Source: Chloroflexota bacterium (GTDB lineage: Bacteria > Chloroflexota > Anaerolineae > J036 > Brachytrichaceae). Taken from it: a stretch of 64,000 nucleotides of DNA. Below the pieces are notes generated by a model. The model worked only from the letters and a program-made list of their open reading frames with translations, had not been told where the DNA came from and did no database searches. The DNA is taken from contig JAJYKL010000004.1 of the NCBI GenBank assembly GCA_021788625.1, positions 1 through 64,000 on the forward strand, written 5' to 3'. Positions 18,773 through 28,298 of this stretch are shown one piece after another. Numbering within the stretch: position 1 is the stretch's first letter; each line of letters begins with the position of its first letter. Both the position numbers and the translations under genes were made by a program.

Positions 18773-19552
18773 ATGTGTTACGACGATAACGCCCGCCCAC
18801 CTGTTCCCCCAGGTGAGGCTGGCATGGCCAAAGGTGAACTGATTGTCCTGACCGCCAAGGATGGTAATCGCTTCCATGCCTACGCAGCTTTCCCTCAAGG
18901 GAGTACGCACACGGCCGTAGTCATCTACCCCGATATACGCGGATTGCATCAGTTTTATAAGGAGTTGGCCATGCGTTTTGCCGAGGTGGGCATAGCGGCT
19001 GTGGCTGTGGACTACTTCGGACGAACGGCTGGCCTGACCAGTCGCGCAGAGGGCTTTGAGTTTGGTCCTCATGTGCAGCAAATCCGGCTGGGCACCTTTA
19101 CCCAGGACGTGCAGGCTGCACTGGCCTACTTACGAGAGAAGCTTGGCCAGGACGCGTCGGTGTTCGTGGTTGGCTTCTGCATGGGTGGATCGCTCACCCT
19201 GATCACCGGCACGAATCGCGATTTGAAACTGGCTGGGCTAATTACGTTCTATGCCGGCATGACCCGTGACTTCGGCGGGTCGGGCACGGTGCTGGATAAC
19301 GCACTACGCATCGCCTATCCGGTGGAAGGGTTCTTCGGCGGTGCTGACCAAAGCATCCCAGAGAGCTCTGTGCACGAGCTGGACGGGAAACTTGATCAGG
19401 CAGACGTGCCACACACCTTGACGATATATCCTGGCGCGACCCATAGCTTCTTCGACCGCCGGGCTACCGAGTTTGCCCAGCCTTCTGCTGATGCCTGGAG
19501 AAGGTTGCTCGCCTTTATTCAGGCACACCGCAAGGAACCCCAGACGGCCTGA
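18773..19552 (+). CDS. dienelactone hydrolase family protein
   Basis: 259 residues with the DLH alpha/beta hydrolase fold. The nucleophile is Cys in GFCMGG, the His lies in GATHSFFDRR, and the acid is probably the Asp of FFGGADQSIP. Classical members open the lactone ring of dienelactone in aromatic degradation; many relatives act on other esters, so the substrate is open. An AAGGAG ribosome site lies nine bases upstream. It starts a run of plus-strand genes (18.8-22.2 kb) rich in alpha/beta hydrolases. Confidence 0.9.
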   Translation: MCYDDNARPPVPPGEAGMAKGELIVLTAKDGNRFHAYAAFPQGSTHTAVVIYPDIRGLHQFYKELAMRFAEVGIAAVAVDYFGRTAGLTSRAEGFEFGPHVQQIRLGTFTQDVQAALAYLREKLGQDASVFVVGFCMGGSLTLITGTNRDLKLAGLITFYAGMTRDFGGSGTVLDNALRIAYPVEGFFGGADQSIPESSVHELDGKLDQADVPHTLTIYPGATHSFFDRRATEFAQPSADAWRRLLAFIQAHRKEPQTA

Positions 19553-19566
19553 ACTTCTATCAGGTG

Positions 19567-19597
19567 AACCTCAAAGGTTTTACGAACCTTTGAGGTT
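19567..19597 (+). promoter_or_regulatory. perfect 13-bp hairpin enclosing the ribosome site of the next gene
   Basis: AACCTCAAAGGTT (19567-19579) and its exact complement (19585-19597) flank a 5-base loop. The 3' arm holds GAGG, five bases before GTG 19601. The stem could end transcription of the dienelactone hydrolase gene, but no T-run follows; equally it could hide the ribosome site of the kinase gene. Confidence 0.55.
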
Positions 19598-19600
19598 TAC

Positions 19601-20419
19601 GTGATCATGGACAAAGGACCACTCATTGGACGAGGGCGTACAGCCGACATTTATGCGTGGGGTGACACACAGGTTCTGAAACTCTTTCTCGATTGGTGTT
19701 CCGAGGGTATGGTGCGTCACGAGCTGGCGATCGCGCAGGTGGTACAGTCGGCTGGGTTGCCCGTGCCAAGAGTTGAGAACTCAGTCGTGGAAGTAGAGGC
19801 CCGGCTCGGCCTGATTTACGAGAAGGTGAGTGGGCGATCCATGTTAGAAAATCTATCGCGGCGACCATGGAAAATGATCGCATACGGGCGATGGCTGGCT
19901 GAGCTTCAGGCAAAGATCCATATGTGTAGGGCACCGGACCTTCCTCTATGGAGCGAGCAGCTTGAACGAGATATAAGCACGGCTGACATACTTCCTGAAA
20001 TGGCGCGCCATGCTGCATTACGAAAACTGGCGCAGTTGCCCCAAGGCACCGCGCTCTGCCATGGCGATTTCCACCCCGATAACATCCTCATCACCCAGAG
20101 CGGGCCCGTAGTGATCGACTGGATGACCGCCGTGCGCGGCAATCCGATGGCCGATGTAATGCGGACGTCACTCCTGCTGCGCCAGGGTGATGTTCCATCC
20201 GGGATGGCGGGACGCAGGTTTATCATCCTGCTGCGCGAACTATTTCATTCAGTCTATCTGAGGCGCTACCTGAACCTGAGCCACGCCCAGCGTGAAGAGG
20301 TGGATGAGTGGGCACTGCCCATCGCCGCAGCACGCTTGAACGAAGGCATCACGAACGAGCAAGCCAACTTGCTTCGAATGGTCACGCGCTCCGTGAGCGG
20401 AGACGAGAGAACGAACTGA
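19601..20419 (+). CDS. APH-family phosphotransferase
   Basis: About 272 residues, an aminoglycoside phosphotransferase/choline kinase fold. Visible are a glycine-poor P-loop (IGRGRTADIYAW), the Lys in VLKLF, the catalytic loop CHGDFHPDNIL and the metal motif VIDWMTAVRG. Substrate unknown: antibiotic, sugar or choline-like alcohols are all possible. GTG 19601 has GAGG in the preceding hairpin; ATG 19607 is the alternative. Confidence 0.85.
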   Translation: MIMDKGPLIGRGRTADIYAWGDTQVLKLFLDWCSEGMVRHELAIAQVVQSAGLPVPRVENSVVEVEARLGLIYEKVSGRSMLENLSRRPWKMIAYGRWLAELQAKIHMCRAPDLPLWSEQLERDISTADILPEMARHAALRKLAQLPQGTALCHGDFHPDNILITQSGPVVIDWMTAVRGNPMADVMRTSLLLRQGDVPSGMAGRRFIILLRELFHSVYLRRYLNLSHAQREEVDEWALPIAAARLNEGITNEQANLLRMVTRSVSGDERTN

Positions 20420-20426
20420 ATTAAAT

Positions 20427-21269
20427 ATGCAACACAACGAAGGCACTTTCCAGGGTTATGGGGGGATCAGGTTATACACACAAAGCTGGCTGCCTGACAC
20501 GGCCCCGCGTGCCCTAATCGCGATACTACATGGCTACGCGGAACATAGCGATCGCTATATGAATATGGTCAACGCGCTGGTTCCACACGGATATGGGCTG
20601 TTTGCATTTGACCTGCGTGGGCATGGCCGCTCGGAAGGTCGTCGCGGGCATGTCGATCATTGGAGCGACTATGAAGCCGATGTTAGTCTGTTTCTGGACC
20701 ACATCCGGGCGCACATGCCAGACTGGCCAACCTTCCTACTGGGACATAGCAATGGTGGCCTGATTGCGTTGTCTTATGGCTTACGTGCCCCACACGACCA
20801 TGCGTCTGGCTTGCGTGGAGTGATTGCGTCCGCTCCGTCTCTGGCGCCACCCAACATATCGCCAATACTCCTGACCACGGGGGCGGTGCTTTCTCGCGTG
20901 TGGCCCACCTTTTCCATGGCGTCAGGGTTGAACGCTGCCTACCTTTCGCGCATCCCTGAAGTAGCGAACGCCTACCGCGCTGATCCACTGGTTCACGACA
21001 TCGGTAGTGCTCGCCTGTCCACCGAGATGACCCACGCTCGCGAATGGGTGCTGGCGCATACTGACCAGTGGCATTTACCACTACTCTTGATACTGGGTGC
21101 TGCAGACCAGGTCATCCCCCCGCAGATGACCAGGCAGTTCTATCAGCGAATGAACTATACCGACAAGGAAATACACATCTACCCCGACTCCTACCACGAA
21201 GTGCACAATGATCTATCCGCTGCACAGGAAATGGCGGACCTTGAGCACTGGATGGATAGGCATCTGTAG
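20427..21269 (+). CDS. alpha/beta hydrolase, monoacylglycerol lipase-like
   Basis: 280 residues resembling lysophospholipase/monoglyceride lipase. The oxyanion motif is LHGYAEHSDRY, then FDLRGHGRSEGRRGHVDHWSDY (typical of this family), nucleophile GHSNGG (usually GHSMGG), Asp in LGAADQVIPP and His in DSYHEVHND. It should release fatty acid from monoacylglycerols or lysolipids. It starts seven bases after the kinase gene and is probably in the same transcript. Confidence 0.9.
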   Translation: MQHNEGTFQGYGGIRLYTQSWLPDTAPRALIAILHGYAEHSDRYMNMVNALVPHGYGLFAFDLRGHGRSEGRRGHVDHWSDYEADVSLFLDHIRAHMPDWPTFLLGHSNGGLIALSYGLRAPHDHASGLRGVIASAPSLAPPNISPILLTTGAVLSRVWPTFSMASGLNAAYLSRIPEVANAYRADPLVHDIGSARLSTEMTHAREWVLAHTDQWHLPLLLILGAADQVIPPQMTRQFYQRMNYTDKEIHIYPDSYHEVHNDLSAAQEMADLEHWMDRHL

Positions 21270-21293
21270 TACCTGCACACAGGGGGCAATGGC

Positions 21294-22190
21294 ATGAAAG
21301 CAATACCAGGTCATTTGTGGTTGGGACTGGGCACGGGAGCGCTTGCGCTGGGAATGGCTGCCGGCCATTACCGAGCACAAAAGGCTCGCCAGTCATGGCA
21401 AGCCTCCTGCGCGGTAGCGGGGCGAAAAAAGGCACTCATCACAGGTGCTTCCAGCGGCATCGGTGCGGAGTTCGCCCGGCAGCTGTCCGCGCTGCATTAT
21501 GATCTCATCCTGGTGGCCCGACGGCACGAGCGACTGGAAAGACTGGCAGCGCAGTTGAGCGAGGCGAACGGTGTGCAGGTGGAGTGGCTACCCGCTGACT
21601 TAACCCAGTACGCAGATGTCGAGCGCGTATGCGAACACATCACCAAGCTGAGCCATCTGCAGTTGCTGGTGAACAACGCTGGATTTGGTCTGGAGGGGCG
21701 TTTCGCGCAAAGTGACCTGCAACGGCAGGTGGACATGATTGAGCTGCATGTGCTGGCCAGCGTCCGGTTGATGCGTGCAGCCCTACCCGGGATGATCGAA
21801 CGGCGTTTTGGTGGCATCATCAATGTTTCATCGCTGGCTGCCCTGGTTGCCTTGCCGATGCACGCAAGCTACTCGGCGACCAAGTCGTACCTGCATGTAT
21901 TCAGCATGGCACTGCACGCTGAGTTGCGTTCAACCGGCGTGCGTGTGCAAGCGTTGTGCCCTGGCTTCACGGAGTCGGAGATGCACGGGCCGGCCGATAA
22001 CTCGCGACGCAACGACTTACCTTCGTTCCTCTTTTTGCCTGCGAGCCAGGTGGTACGCGAGTCATTGAACGCGCTGGAAGCTGACCGTGGGCTGTGCATT
22101 CCCGGCACTTTTTATAAGTTTGCCGGGCAGGTTGTACGGATCGGACCCGTCGCAGATATGGTGACGCGGCTGATGGCTTCACGAGATTAG
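21294..22190 (+). CDS. membrane-associated short-chain dehydrogenase (DltE/YqjQ-like)
   Basis: 298 residues. A hydrophobic segment at residues 8-25 may anchor it. The Rossmann motif is TGASSGIG, the NNAG motif is present, the catalytic Ser is in NVSSLAALV and the dyad is YSATK. NADP(H) is likely, given the basic residues after strand 2 (ARRHER). The family includes 3-ketosphinganine-type and DltE-like reductases. It lies 24 bp after the lipase-like gene, so a lipid substrate is a fair guess. Confidence 0.87.
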   Translation: MKAIPGHLWLGLGTGALALGMAAGHYRAQKARQSWQASCAVAGRKKALITGASSGIGAEFARQLSALHYDLILVARRHERLERLAAQLSEANGVQVEWLPADLTQYADVERVCEHITKLSHLQLLVNNAGFGLEGRFAQSDLQRQVDMIELHVLASVRLMRAALPGMIERRFGGIINVSSLAALVALPMHASYSATKSYLHVFSMALHAELRSTGVRVQALCPGFTESEMHGPADNSRRNDLPSFLFLPASQVVRESLNALEADRGLCIPGTFYKFAGQVVRIGPVADMVTRLMASRD

Positions 22191-22517
22191 CTTGCGCTGC
22201 TGGCCGGTGTGCCAGAAAATAGCGCCGCGCAACGAGCCACCCCCTTACACATGCATATACCGAAACCAGGCAGCATGCAGAAGGAACACCCGTACGCATG
22301 AAACATCATGTATCCTGCATCCGGCATGCAAGAGAAGATCAGCCTGTCCAGGTGTTTGCGGCATGGCATGCACCCGTGATCACATGACAGGGAATCTCTG
22401 CAGATCTGGTTCGTCAGGCTCACCCTGATCATCCTGAGCTTGTCGAAGGACAACAGGCACAAGATGAGGCGGTTCACGTAAAATGCGCCTCTTTCTGGTG
22501 CAACCCCACGATGAGCT
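22191..22517. other. 327-bp convergent intergenic region with dispersed repeat
   Basis: Lies between convergent genes. It holds one inverted copy of the CCTTCGACAAGCTCAGG core at 22433-22449. No clear terminator hairpin or gene is visible. Confidence 0.5.
22433..22449 (-). repeat. single copy of the CCTTCGACAAGCTCAGG repeat core
   Basis: Exact 17-base match on the minus strand to the core of the tandem array at 1132-1246. Confidence 0.85.
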
Positions 22518-23585
22518 CTACTTCATGGCCGTGACCGAGGTGACTGCACCCAGACCGTTTACCGTCAGAGTCCAGCGGCTGCCTGGTCTGTATAGGATGA
22601 ACTCTTGCGCATCGTGCGGGGAATAGGAGTAGCTCTTGCCATCGGCGTCGAAAGTGACCTTATAGGTTTCATCGCGATTACCTTCGCGCTGACCGGAGTT
22701 GAAATTCGTGCTCGGCCATTGCGGATTCGTGTCATTCCCTTTGGCAACCACCGCGTCAACCTTCACCCACTCGTTCACGGTGTAATCACAGTAATCGTCC
22801 ATTACGTTATAGTGACAGCTTTGTACCACCTGCCCCGCCCCGTTACCCAAGTTCTTCGTGAAAGCCGTGCCGCACACCTTCTGTGTATTGGGTCCGGGCT
22901 GGTCCTGGGTGCGGCGCACCTGTTGCTGGCACGTACCGAGTTTTGCATCTGAGGGAACCTGGTCCTTCCAGTCTTTGTGCTGAACCGGTTTCTGTTCCAT
23001 GATGGCGATGCTGCGTTGCCAGGACAACAATCGCACAACGCCCACCGCATTCGAAGTGTGCGCGCTCAGAATGAAGAACGCTGCACACGCAACGATCACC
23101 AACCCCAGGATGATGATTGGTACCACGCCAATGCCCTTGCGTGCAACCGGTGCTGCTGGCTTGGGAGCAACCGGCGCCTGCAGTGCGGCTCCGCAGTGCG
23201 AGCACTTCAACTCGCTGGCGCTATTCATGGTGCCGCAATAGGGGCATTTCAAGTCAGGCTTGGGAGCTGTGTCAAAAGCGCCGAGCACTTCGCCCTGTGT
23301 GCGTACGGCACCGCCTGTCAGATCGCCACCGCAATGTGAGCAATGGGTCGTCCCGGTCGGGTTGCGCGTGCCGCAAAACGGGCAGTGTATGTCCGGGCCG
23401 GCGGCAGCGTTCGCCAGTTCGTTCTGCTCCGTAATCAGTTTCTGTTGACTGGGCAGGTCGAATTTCTGGCTATCGCTCATAGGCGCGCCACATCCCGTGC
23501 AGGTCTGAGCCTGACCGGGATTCTTCGTGCCGCAATGAGTACACGTCCATTCGAGTTCGACGTATCCGACAGTTTCCTCTGGCAT
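22518..23585 (-). CDS. triple zinc-ribbon membrane protein
   Basis: 355 residues. Three N-terminal zinc ribbons (CTHC/CTGC near 15-33, CPFC/CSHC near 68-84, CPYC/CSHC near 113-131) are followed by a Pro/Ala linker, one transmembrane helix (about 153-173, PIIILGLVIVACAAFFIL) and an extracytoplasmic domain of about 180 residues with four or five Cys that could form disulfides. The ribbons face the cytoplasm. Function unknown; the layout suggests a membrane adaptor. No catalytic residues are seen. Confidence 0.8.
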   Translation of the reverse strand: MPEETVGYVELEWTCTHCGTKNPGQAQTCTGCGAPMSDSQKFDLPSQQKLITEQNELANAAAGPDIHCPFCGTRNPTGTTHCSHCGGDLTGGAVRTQGEVLGAFDTAPKPDLKCPYCGTMNSASELKCSHCGAALQAPVAPKPAAPVARKGIGVVPIIILGLVIVACAAFFILSAHTSNAVGVVRLLSWQRSIAIMEQKPVQHKDWKDQVPSDAKLGTCQQQVRRTQDQPGPNTQKVCGTAFTKNLGNGAGQVVQSCHYNVMDDYCDYTVNEWVKVDAVVAKGNDTNPQWPSTNFNSGQREGNRDETYKVTFDADGKSYSYSPHDAQEFILYRPGSRWTLTVNGLGAVTSVTAMK

Positions 23586-23769
23586 GATGGCCTCCTGTGG
23601 TGCCTGTCATCTGGTCCATGGGGAATGGCACAAGTGCCATAAATATACTGCCAAAATGGGGAGGTCACCACGGCAGCAGAAGCGAGGAAAACCAGTCTTG
23701 ACCAGGTATAACCCGTGCGTCAAACCCACCAGTGGAGTGACGTCGCCAGGGGAATAACAATACGGATGG

Positions 23770-23809
23770 AAAAAGTGAACCCCTCGGAAAGCAGTAGTTT
23801 CCGAGGGGT
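23770..23809 (-). terminator. intrinsic terminator of the glycyl radical enzyme gene
   Basis: A perfect 12-bp stem (23779-23790 with 23798-23809) and 7-base loop, followed on the minus strand by TCACTTTTTCC. It lies 40 bases past the stop of the glycyl radical enzyme gene and separates it from the zinc-ribbon gene. Confidence 0.8.
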
Positions 23810-23848
23810 ATTCAAGTGGCGCTGAGCGCATCGGTCAGCTCAGGGTTG

Positions 23849-26113
23849 CTAGTTTTCGGCCAGAATGCGATCCACGATCTGCTGGCGATACTCGGGTGAA
23901 AGCGTCCTGAAGAACGCACTGTAGCCCGTTACGCGCACGACCAAATCAGGAAACTTACTGGGGTCCTTATGCGCTTCCAGGATCTGCTCCTTGGAGATTA
24001 CATTGATATTCACCAGCGTTCCACCCGCTGCGTTGTGCGCCTTAATCAAGCCCTCGACAGCCTCCAGCCCGCCGTAGTCTTTGGCCAACAATTTGTCGAA
24101 ATCGATCTGCAGGGGAGCGGAGTTACCCCAGCCTGGTTGCACATTTGCCACGGCATTGGACTTGGCGGTTGGGGCGCCACCAAGGCTGACCGCTCCGGGG
24201 GCCATGAAGCCGGGATCGGGGTCGGCAGAGTGCGCGATCGGCGCATGGGCATGCCGTCCATTAGGCGTAGCGCCCAGATTCTTGCCCAGTTGGTTGACGA
24301 TGCCGTGCGAAAAGAGTCCTGGGATCACGGTATAGCCGTTTGATGTAGGCGTACTGCGAACCAGGTTCGAGTAGGTATCGGATAAGTGCTTGGCCCACCA
24401 GTCAGCGCGCGAATTCCCGGTACCGTAACGTGGGATGCTCTGCATCATCAGGCGCACCCGCTCGCCGTCCGTCCCAGCATAATCATCGGCAAGCACCTGC
24501 ACCAGTTGCTCCCAGGTAATGCGCTTTTCCTTCACGACGCGCTGTTCGATTGCAGCAAAGGAGTCGGCCACCGTGGGCAGTCCGACGCCGTCGCAGGTGA
24601 GGTTGTAAATGTCCACGCCGCCGGCGGAGACATCCAACCCGCGCTCGATGGGTCCATGACAGAACAGGTTGAGCACGATCTCCGGGCTGTTACGTGCATG
24701 ATGATCCATATGCCAGGCGAAGCCCTGCTTGATGATGTCGACCGAGACACCCAGGTGATGAATATAGCGATTCCACAGTTCGTCGATCAGTTTGTCGTCG
24801 GCGATGGGGTTCTCATGCATCTGTTTTGTAAGGTCGTCGATGGCGTGTAAAAGCGGCGATACCATGCACAGGCGCGTCACGTCTTGCAGGCAGTACTCAA
24901 TCCCGGGCAAGGCGGTCCAGTTGCAGCCGACCTTTGCGCGCTGGCGCGCCAGCTGAATGGGCACGCCATTGCGCGCGTACCCTTTGTCCAGCCCGCCCGA
25001 GCAGGAGTAGCTTGCACCCGTTCCATCCTGGAAGAGATATTTCACAGCGGTATGCATCAAAGCGGGGTTAAGCTTATCGTGCACGCGAACGGCCAGGTTC
25101 ACCGGGATGCGGAGCTGATGGACTGCCTCCAAGATGAGAAATGACATGCGACTGGTCAGATCGCGCTGGCCATCGGGGGTGGGACCACCGATCTGTGAGT
25201 AGTGCGTGTCGTTGAAGAAGAGGCTGGCTATATACCACACCACCTCCTCGTCGTCTGTGATCAAGCCGGAGGCAGTGTCGTTCTCATAATACGGGCGAAG
25301 CAATTCGTCGAGCTGGCCTAATGCTCCACCAGCGGCCCACATGCGATCTATCGACTGGAACCAGGCCAGGAACTGGCAGGCTTCGCGCAGGGTGCGCGGT
25401 GGGTTGTCCACCAGCCATTCGTTCATCTCGGCAATTTTTAGCAGGTTCTGGCTGACGAATGGGTCGGCCTCCACTGCAGCCCACTGGCGTGCTTTGACGA
25501 CATGATTCCGAATCCACTGTTGGACGCCCAGTACCAGGTTCTCCTCCCCGTCATAGAAGTCGGCCATCTGCGAGCCAGGTGTTGGATGGTTCATTTGACG
25601 GTAGTGGCGTATCTTGGCCAGCAAACCGCCCCAGCCCAGGTCCAGGCCAATCTTCATATCCGGGCCGAGGTGGTTCATGCCGCCAATGCCGGTGTAGATC
25701 AGGTTGTATTCCTTTTGCAGGGCACGCAGATGAGCCGGTCGGTCTTCGGGGCGCCAGCCGCCAACATGGGGCACGTTTCTTACCCAGGCGCCAGCCAGTG
25801 CGCTATAAGGGTGGATATAGACAGGATGTACTTCCAACCAGGCACGGAAGTTCTCGCCAATGCTCCTGGCTCCGTAACTGCCGCCAGATGGATGATTGGG
25901 CTTCGCCGTAAATGGAATAGGCTCGGTCCAGGGAATGTAGCCATGATCGTCGATATCAAAAAAGCCCCGCAGCTTTAACTTCAAGTCGGTATGCTCGAGT
26001 TTCGTCTTGTGGATGGCGTCGATGCATTGTTGATACTTTGATGTGCCATTCGAATGAGCCACGGCTTTCGTCGTGACATTAATGGTGTCAGGGATTGATT
26101 GTGTCATCACCAT
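23849..26113 (-). CDS. glycyl radical enzyme, pyruvate formate-lyase family, function unassigned
   Basis: 754 residues, family length. The C-terminal radical site is RVTGYS with Gly730, 25 residues from the end. The thiyl Cys is Cys397 in VGCNWTALPG. Diol dehydratases, decarboxylases and lyases of this family usually read GCVE; here the Glu position is Trp399. Pyruvate formate-lyase has two adjacent Cys, which are absent. So this is probably neither PFL nor a standard dehydratase. No GRE activase (radical SAM, CX3CX2C) is adjacent. An AGGAG site lies about ten bases before ATG 26113. The protein is oxygen-sensitive by nature, implying anaerobic use. Confidence 0.9.
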   Translation of the reverse strand: MVMTQSIPDTINVTTKAVAHSNGTSKYQQCIDAIHKTKLEHTDLKLKLRGFFDIDDHGYIPWTEPIPFTAKPNHPSGGSYGARSIGENFRAWLEVHPVYIHPYSALAGAWVRNVPHVGGWRPEDRPAHLRALQKEYNLIYTGIGGMNHLGPDMKIGLDLGWGGLLAKIRHYRQMNHPTPGSQMADFYDGEENLVLGVQQWIRNHVVKARQWAAVEADPFVSQNLLKIAEMNEWLVDNPPRTLREACQFLAWFQSIDRMWAAGGALGQLDELLRPYYENDTASGLITDDEEVVWYIASLFFNDTHYSQIGGPTPDGQRDLTSRMSFLILEAVHQLRIPVNLAVRVHDKLNPALMHTAVKYLFQDGTGASYSCSGGLDKGYARNGVPIQLARQRAKVGCNWTALPGIEYCLQDVTRLCMVSPLLHAIDDLTKQMHENPIADDKLIDELWNRYIHHLGVSVDIIKQGFAWHMDHHARNSPEIVLNLFCHGPIERGLDVSAGGVDIYNLTCDGVGLPTVADSFAAIEQRVVKEKRITWEQLVQVLADDYAGTDGERVRLMMQSIPRYGTGNSRADWWAKHLSDTYSNLVRSTPTSNGYTVIPGLFSHGIVNQLGKNLGATPNGRHAHAPIAHSADPDPGFMAPGAVSLGGAPTAKSNAVANVQPGWGNSAPLQIDFDKLLAKDYGGLEAVEGLIKAHNAAGGTLVNINVISKEQILEAHKDPSKFPDLVVRVTGYSAFFRTLSPEYRQQIVDRILAEN

Positions 26114-26358
26114 ATCTGATCATCTCCTCTAATTAAACGTCGCGTGCGGAACATCATAATACTTTTTACCATTGATCATAGAGGGGCAGCCACCCTTTTA
26201 ATGCAACGGAGGGCTCGACAATCAGTTGAAGCGCACTCACTACCGTATTGATCTGGTGAAGGCTGTGGCGTATTATCGCAGTCATGATGGCTGCAACCAT
26301 CTGTAACCGGGTGTTTGTTTTCCGTTAACCAATTTCCATCTGGAACGAGACCACCATT

Positions 26359-27147
26359 ATGGAACCTAAAAGCTACCTGATCGATATGGATGGCGTGCTG
26401 GTGCGAGGGCAACACCTCATCCCCGGAGCGGATCAGTTTATTGCAGCGTTACAGAACAACGGGACCAGGTTCATGGTGCTAACCAATAACGCCATGTATA
26501 CTCCGGGCGACCTGGCACATCGATTGCAAATCATCGGTCTGCCGATTGACGCCAATCACATTTTCACCTCGGCCATGGCAACGGGACGGTTTCTACAGTC
26601 ACAGCATCCGAAAGACGGGGGCACGGGACTAAAAGGTGGGACCGCATTTGTCATCGGTGAGAGTGGACTGACTGAGGAAGTCCATAACGCTGGCTATGTG
26701 ATCACGGATGTGGATCCCGACTACGTTGTACTGGGCGAAACATTTACTTATAACCTGGACTACATTACACGCGCCATACGCCTGGTGGCAGCGGGCGCTC
26801 ACTTCATTGCCACCAACCCTGACCCTACCGGACCAGCCGAACATGGGATTGTGCCGGCATGCGGCGCCATGGCTGCGTTGATTGAAAAAGCCAGCGGGCG
26901 GAGCCCATTCTTCATCGGCAAGCCAAACCCATATATGATGCGGTCAGCGCTGAACCACCTAGGCGTGCACTCCGAGAACACCGTCATGATTGGTGATCGC
27001 ATGGATACCGATATCGTCGCTGGTATCGAAAGTGGAATGGAAACGATCCTGGTACTCAGCGGCGTGACACAACGCGACCGGATCGCCGATTATCCCTACC
27101 AGCCGCAGCGTGTCGTGGAGTCAATAGCACATATACTGGCAGGGTGA
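26359..27147 (+). CDS. HAD-IIA family hydrolase, NagD-like
   Basis: 262 residues. The HAD motifs are DMDGVL (9-14, nucleophile Asp9), TNN (motif II), GKPNP (motif III Lys) and GDRMDTDI (motif IV). The large cap between motifs II and III is the type C2 cap of NagD/PNPase-like enzymes, which dephosphorylate small sugar phosphates or nucleotides. It is next to a NagB-like gene, the same pairing as in nag operons, though 90 bp apart. Confidence 0.9.
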   Translation: MEPKSYLIDMDGVLVRGQHLIPGADQFIAALQNNGTRFMVLTNNAMYTPGDLAHRLQIIGLPIDANHIFTSAMATGRFLQSQHPKDGGTGLKGGTAFVIGESGLTEEVHNAGYVITDVDPDYVVLGETFTYNLDYITRAIRLVAAGAHFIATNPDPTGPAEHGIVPACGAMAALIEKASGRSPFFIGKPNPYMMRSALNHLGVHSENTVMIGDRMDTDIVAGIESGMETILVLSGVTQRDRIADYPYQPQRVVESIAHILAG

Positions 27148-27237
27148 TAGCCCGGAGCATGGCTCACTAAAATTAACGGACAGCGCCAAGGCATGGCACA
27201 ATAGCGGGCGGAATGGAGAGCAGGATGAAGGAGCACA

Positions 27238-28005
27238 ATGCCAAATCGGATTCGAGAGTTCAAAGTCGGTCAACTGGATGTAATCGTATACCCGGATAAT
27301 GAGTCATTAGGTCAGGCAGGAGCAACCCAGGCGGCAGCCATCCTGCGAGCAGCCATCGCGGCACGAGGGTATGCCAATGTGATCCTGGCAACCGGCAATT
27401 CGCAACTCACTACACTGGCTGCCATGCGGCATGCAAACGTGGATTGGTCGCGCATCTTCCTGTTCCATATGGATGAGTACATCGGTCTGCCACCTGAGCA
27501 TCCGGCCAGCTTCCGTCATTTTCTGCATGAGAAGCTGGTTGACGTGGTACGCCCAGCCGAGTTCTACGGGGTGGAAGGCGACGCGCCGAACGTTGCGGAA
27601 ACCTGTCAGCACTACGCGGAATTGCTGCATCGCTTCCCGGCCGATCTGGTTTGCCTGGGCATCGGCGAAAATGGCCACATCGCATTTAACGACCCTCCCT
27701 TCGCGGACTTCCACGATCCGGTGTGGGTGAAAGTGGTGACGCTAGACGAGGTAAGCCGCCAGCAGCAGGTAGGCGAAGGGCACTTCCCCTCGTTGGACGT
27801 GGTGCCGGCGCAGGCGATCACCCTGACCATACCGGCACTCATGGCGGCGAAGCACATGTTGTGCCTTGTGCCGGAGAAACGTAAAGCTGTGCCCGTTCTG
27901 ACGGCACTGACAGGGCCAATTGTAGAGAGTTGCCCAGCTTCAATTCTGCGTACAGCACCGCATGCAAAACTGCTGCTCGATCAAGACTCTGCCTCGCTTC
28001 TATAG
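27238..28005 (+). CDS. nagB: glucosamine-6-phosphate deaminase
   Basis: 255 residues. Converts glucosamine 6-phosphate to fructose 6-phosphate and ammonia in amino-sugar catabolism. The motifs are ATGNSQLT (phosphate loop; usually ATGxTP), HMDEY (Asp79) and LGIGENGHIAFNDPP (His147). Many NagB proteins read SPxG in the phosphate loop, so substrate preference may differ, and 6-phosphogluconolactonase-like relatives share the fold. An AAGGAG site precedes the ATG. No nagA is in the window. Confidence 0.87.
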   Translation: MPNRIREFKVGQLDVIVYPDNESLGQAGATQAAAILRAAIAARGYANVILATGNSQLTTLAAMRHANVDWSRIFLFHMDEYIGLPPEHPASFRHFLHEKLVDVVRPAEFYGVEGDAPNVAETCQHYAELLHRFPADLVCLGIGENGHIAFNDPPFADFHDPVWVKVVTLDEVSRQQQVGEGHFPSLDVVPAQAITLTIPALMAAKHMLCLVPEKRKAVPVLTALTGPIVESCPASILRTAPHAKLLLDQDSASLL

Positions 28006-28126
28006 AATTTTTCATCTCAAAACCGCTCAGTAGTTGCTTTACTGAATAGTTATGGTGGTCTGCCGTGAGACGAGCCCACTGGGAGGCTGGATGGGTTGAT
28101 CGCCTTCTGGAGTTGCGGTTTTTGGT

Positions 28127-28155
28127 TTGACAGTCGAAAGGCCATGTTTTACACT
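28127..28155 (+). promoter_or_regulatory. sigma70-like promoter of the sedolisin gene
   Basis: TTGACA (28127-28132), a 17-bp spacer and TACACT (28150-28155): five of six at -10 region positions matter less than the perfect -35 and spacing. The word GTTTGACAG recurs at about 28179, which could mark a second weak promoter or a binding site. The untranslated leader would be about 135 bases. Confidence 0.65.
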
Positions 28156-28298
28156 AATGTTTGTCCCTTTCCGGGGCAGTTTGACAGAGAAGGATTGCGG
28201 AGTACTTTTGCATCACTTAACCAGCACCAAAATCCTGTTTCCATATGCATGCATAAAAAGTCATTGAGATACCTATGCAGCGTATAGGAGGATATCGT

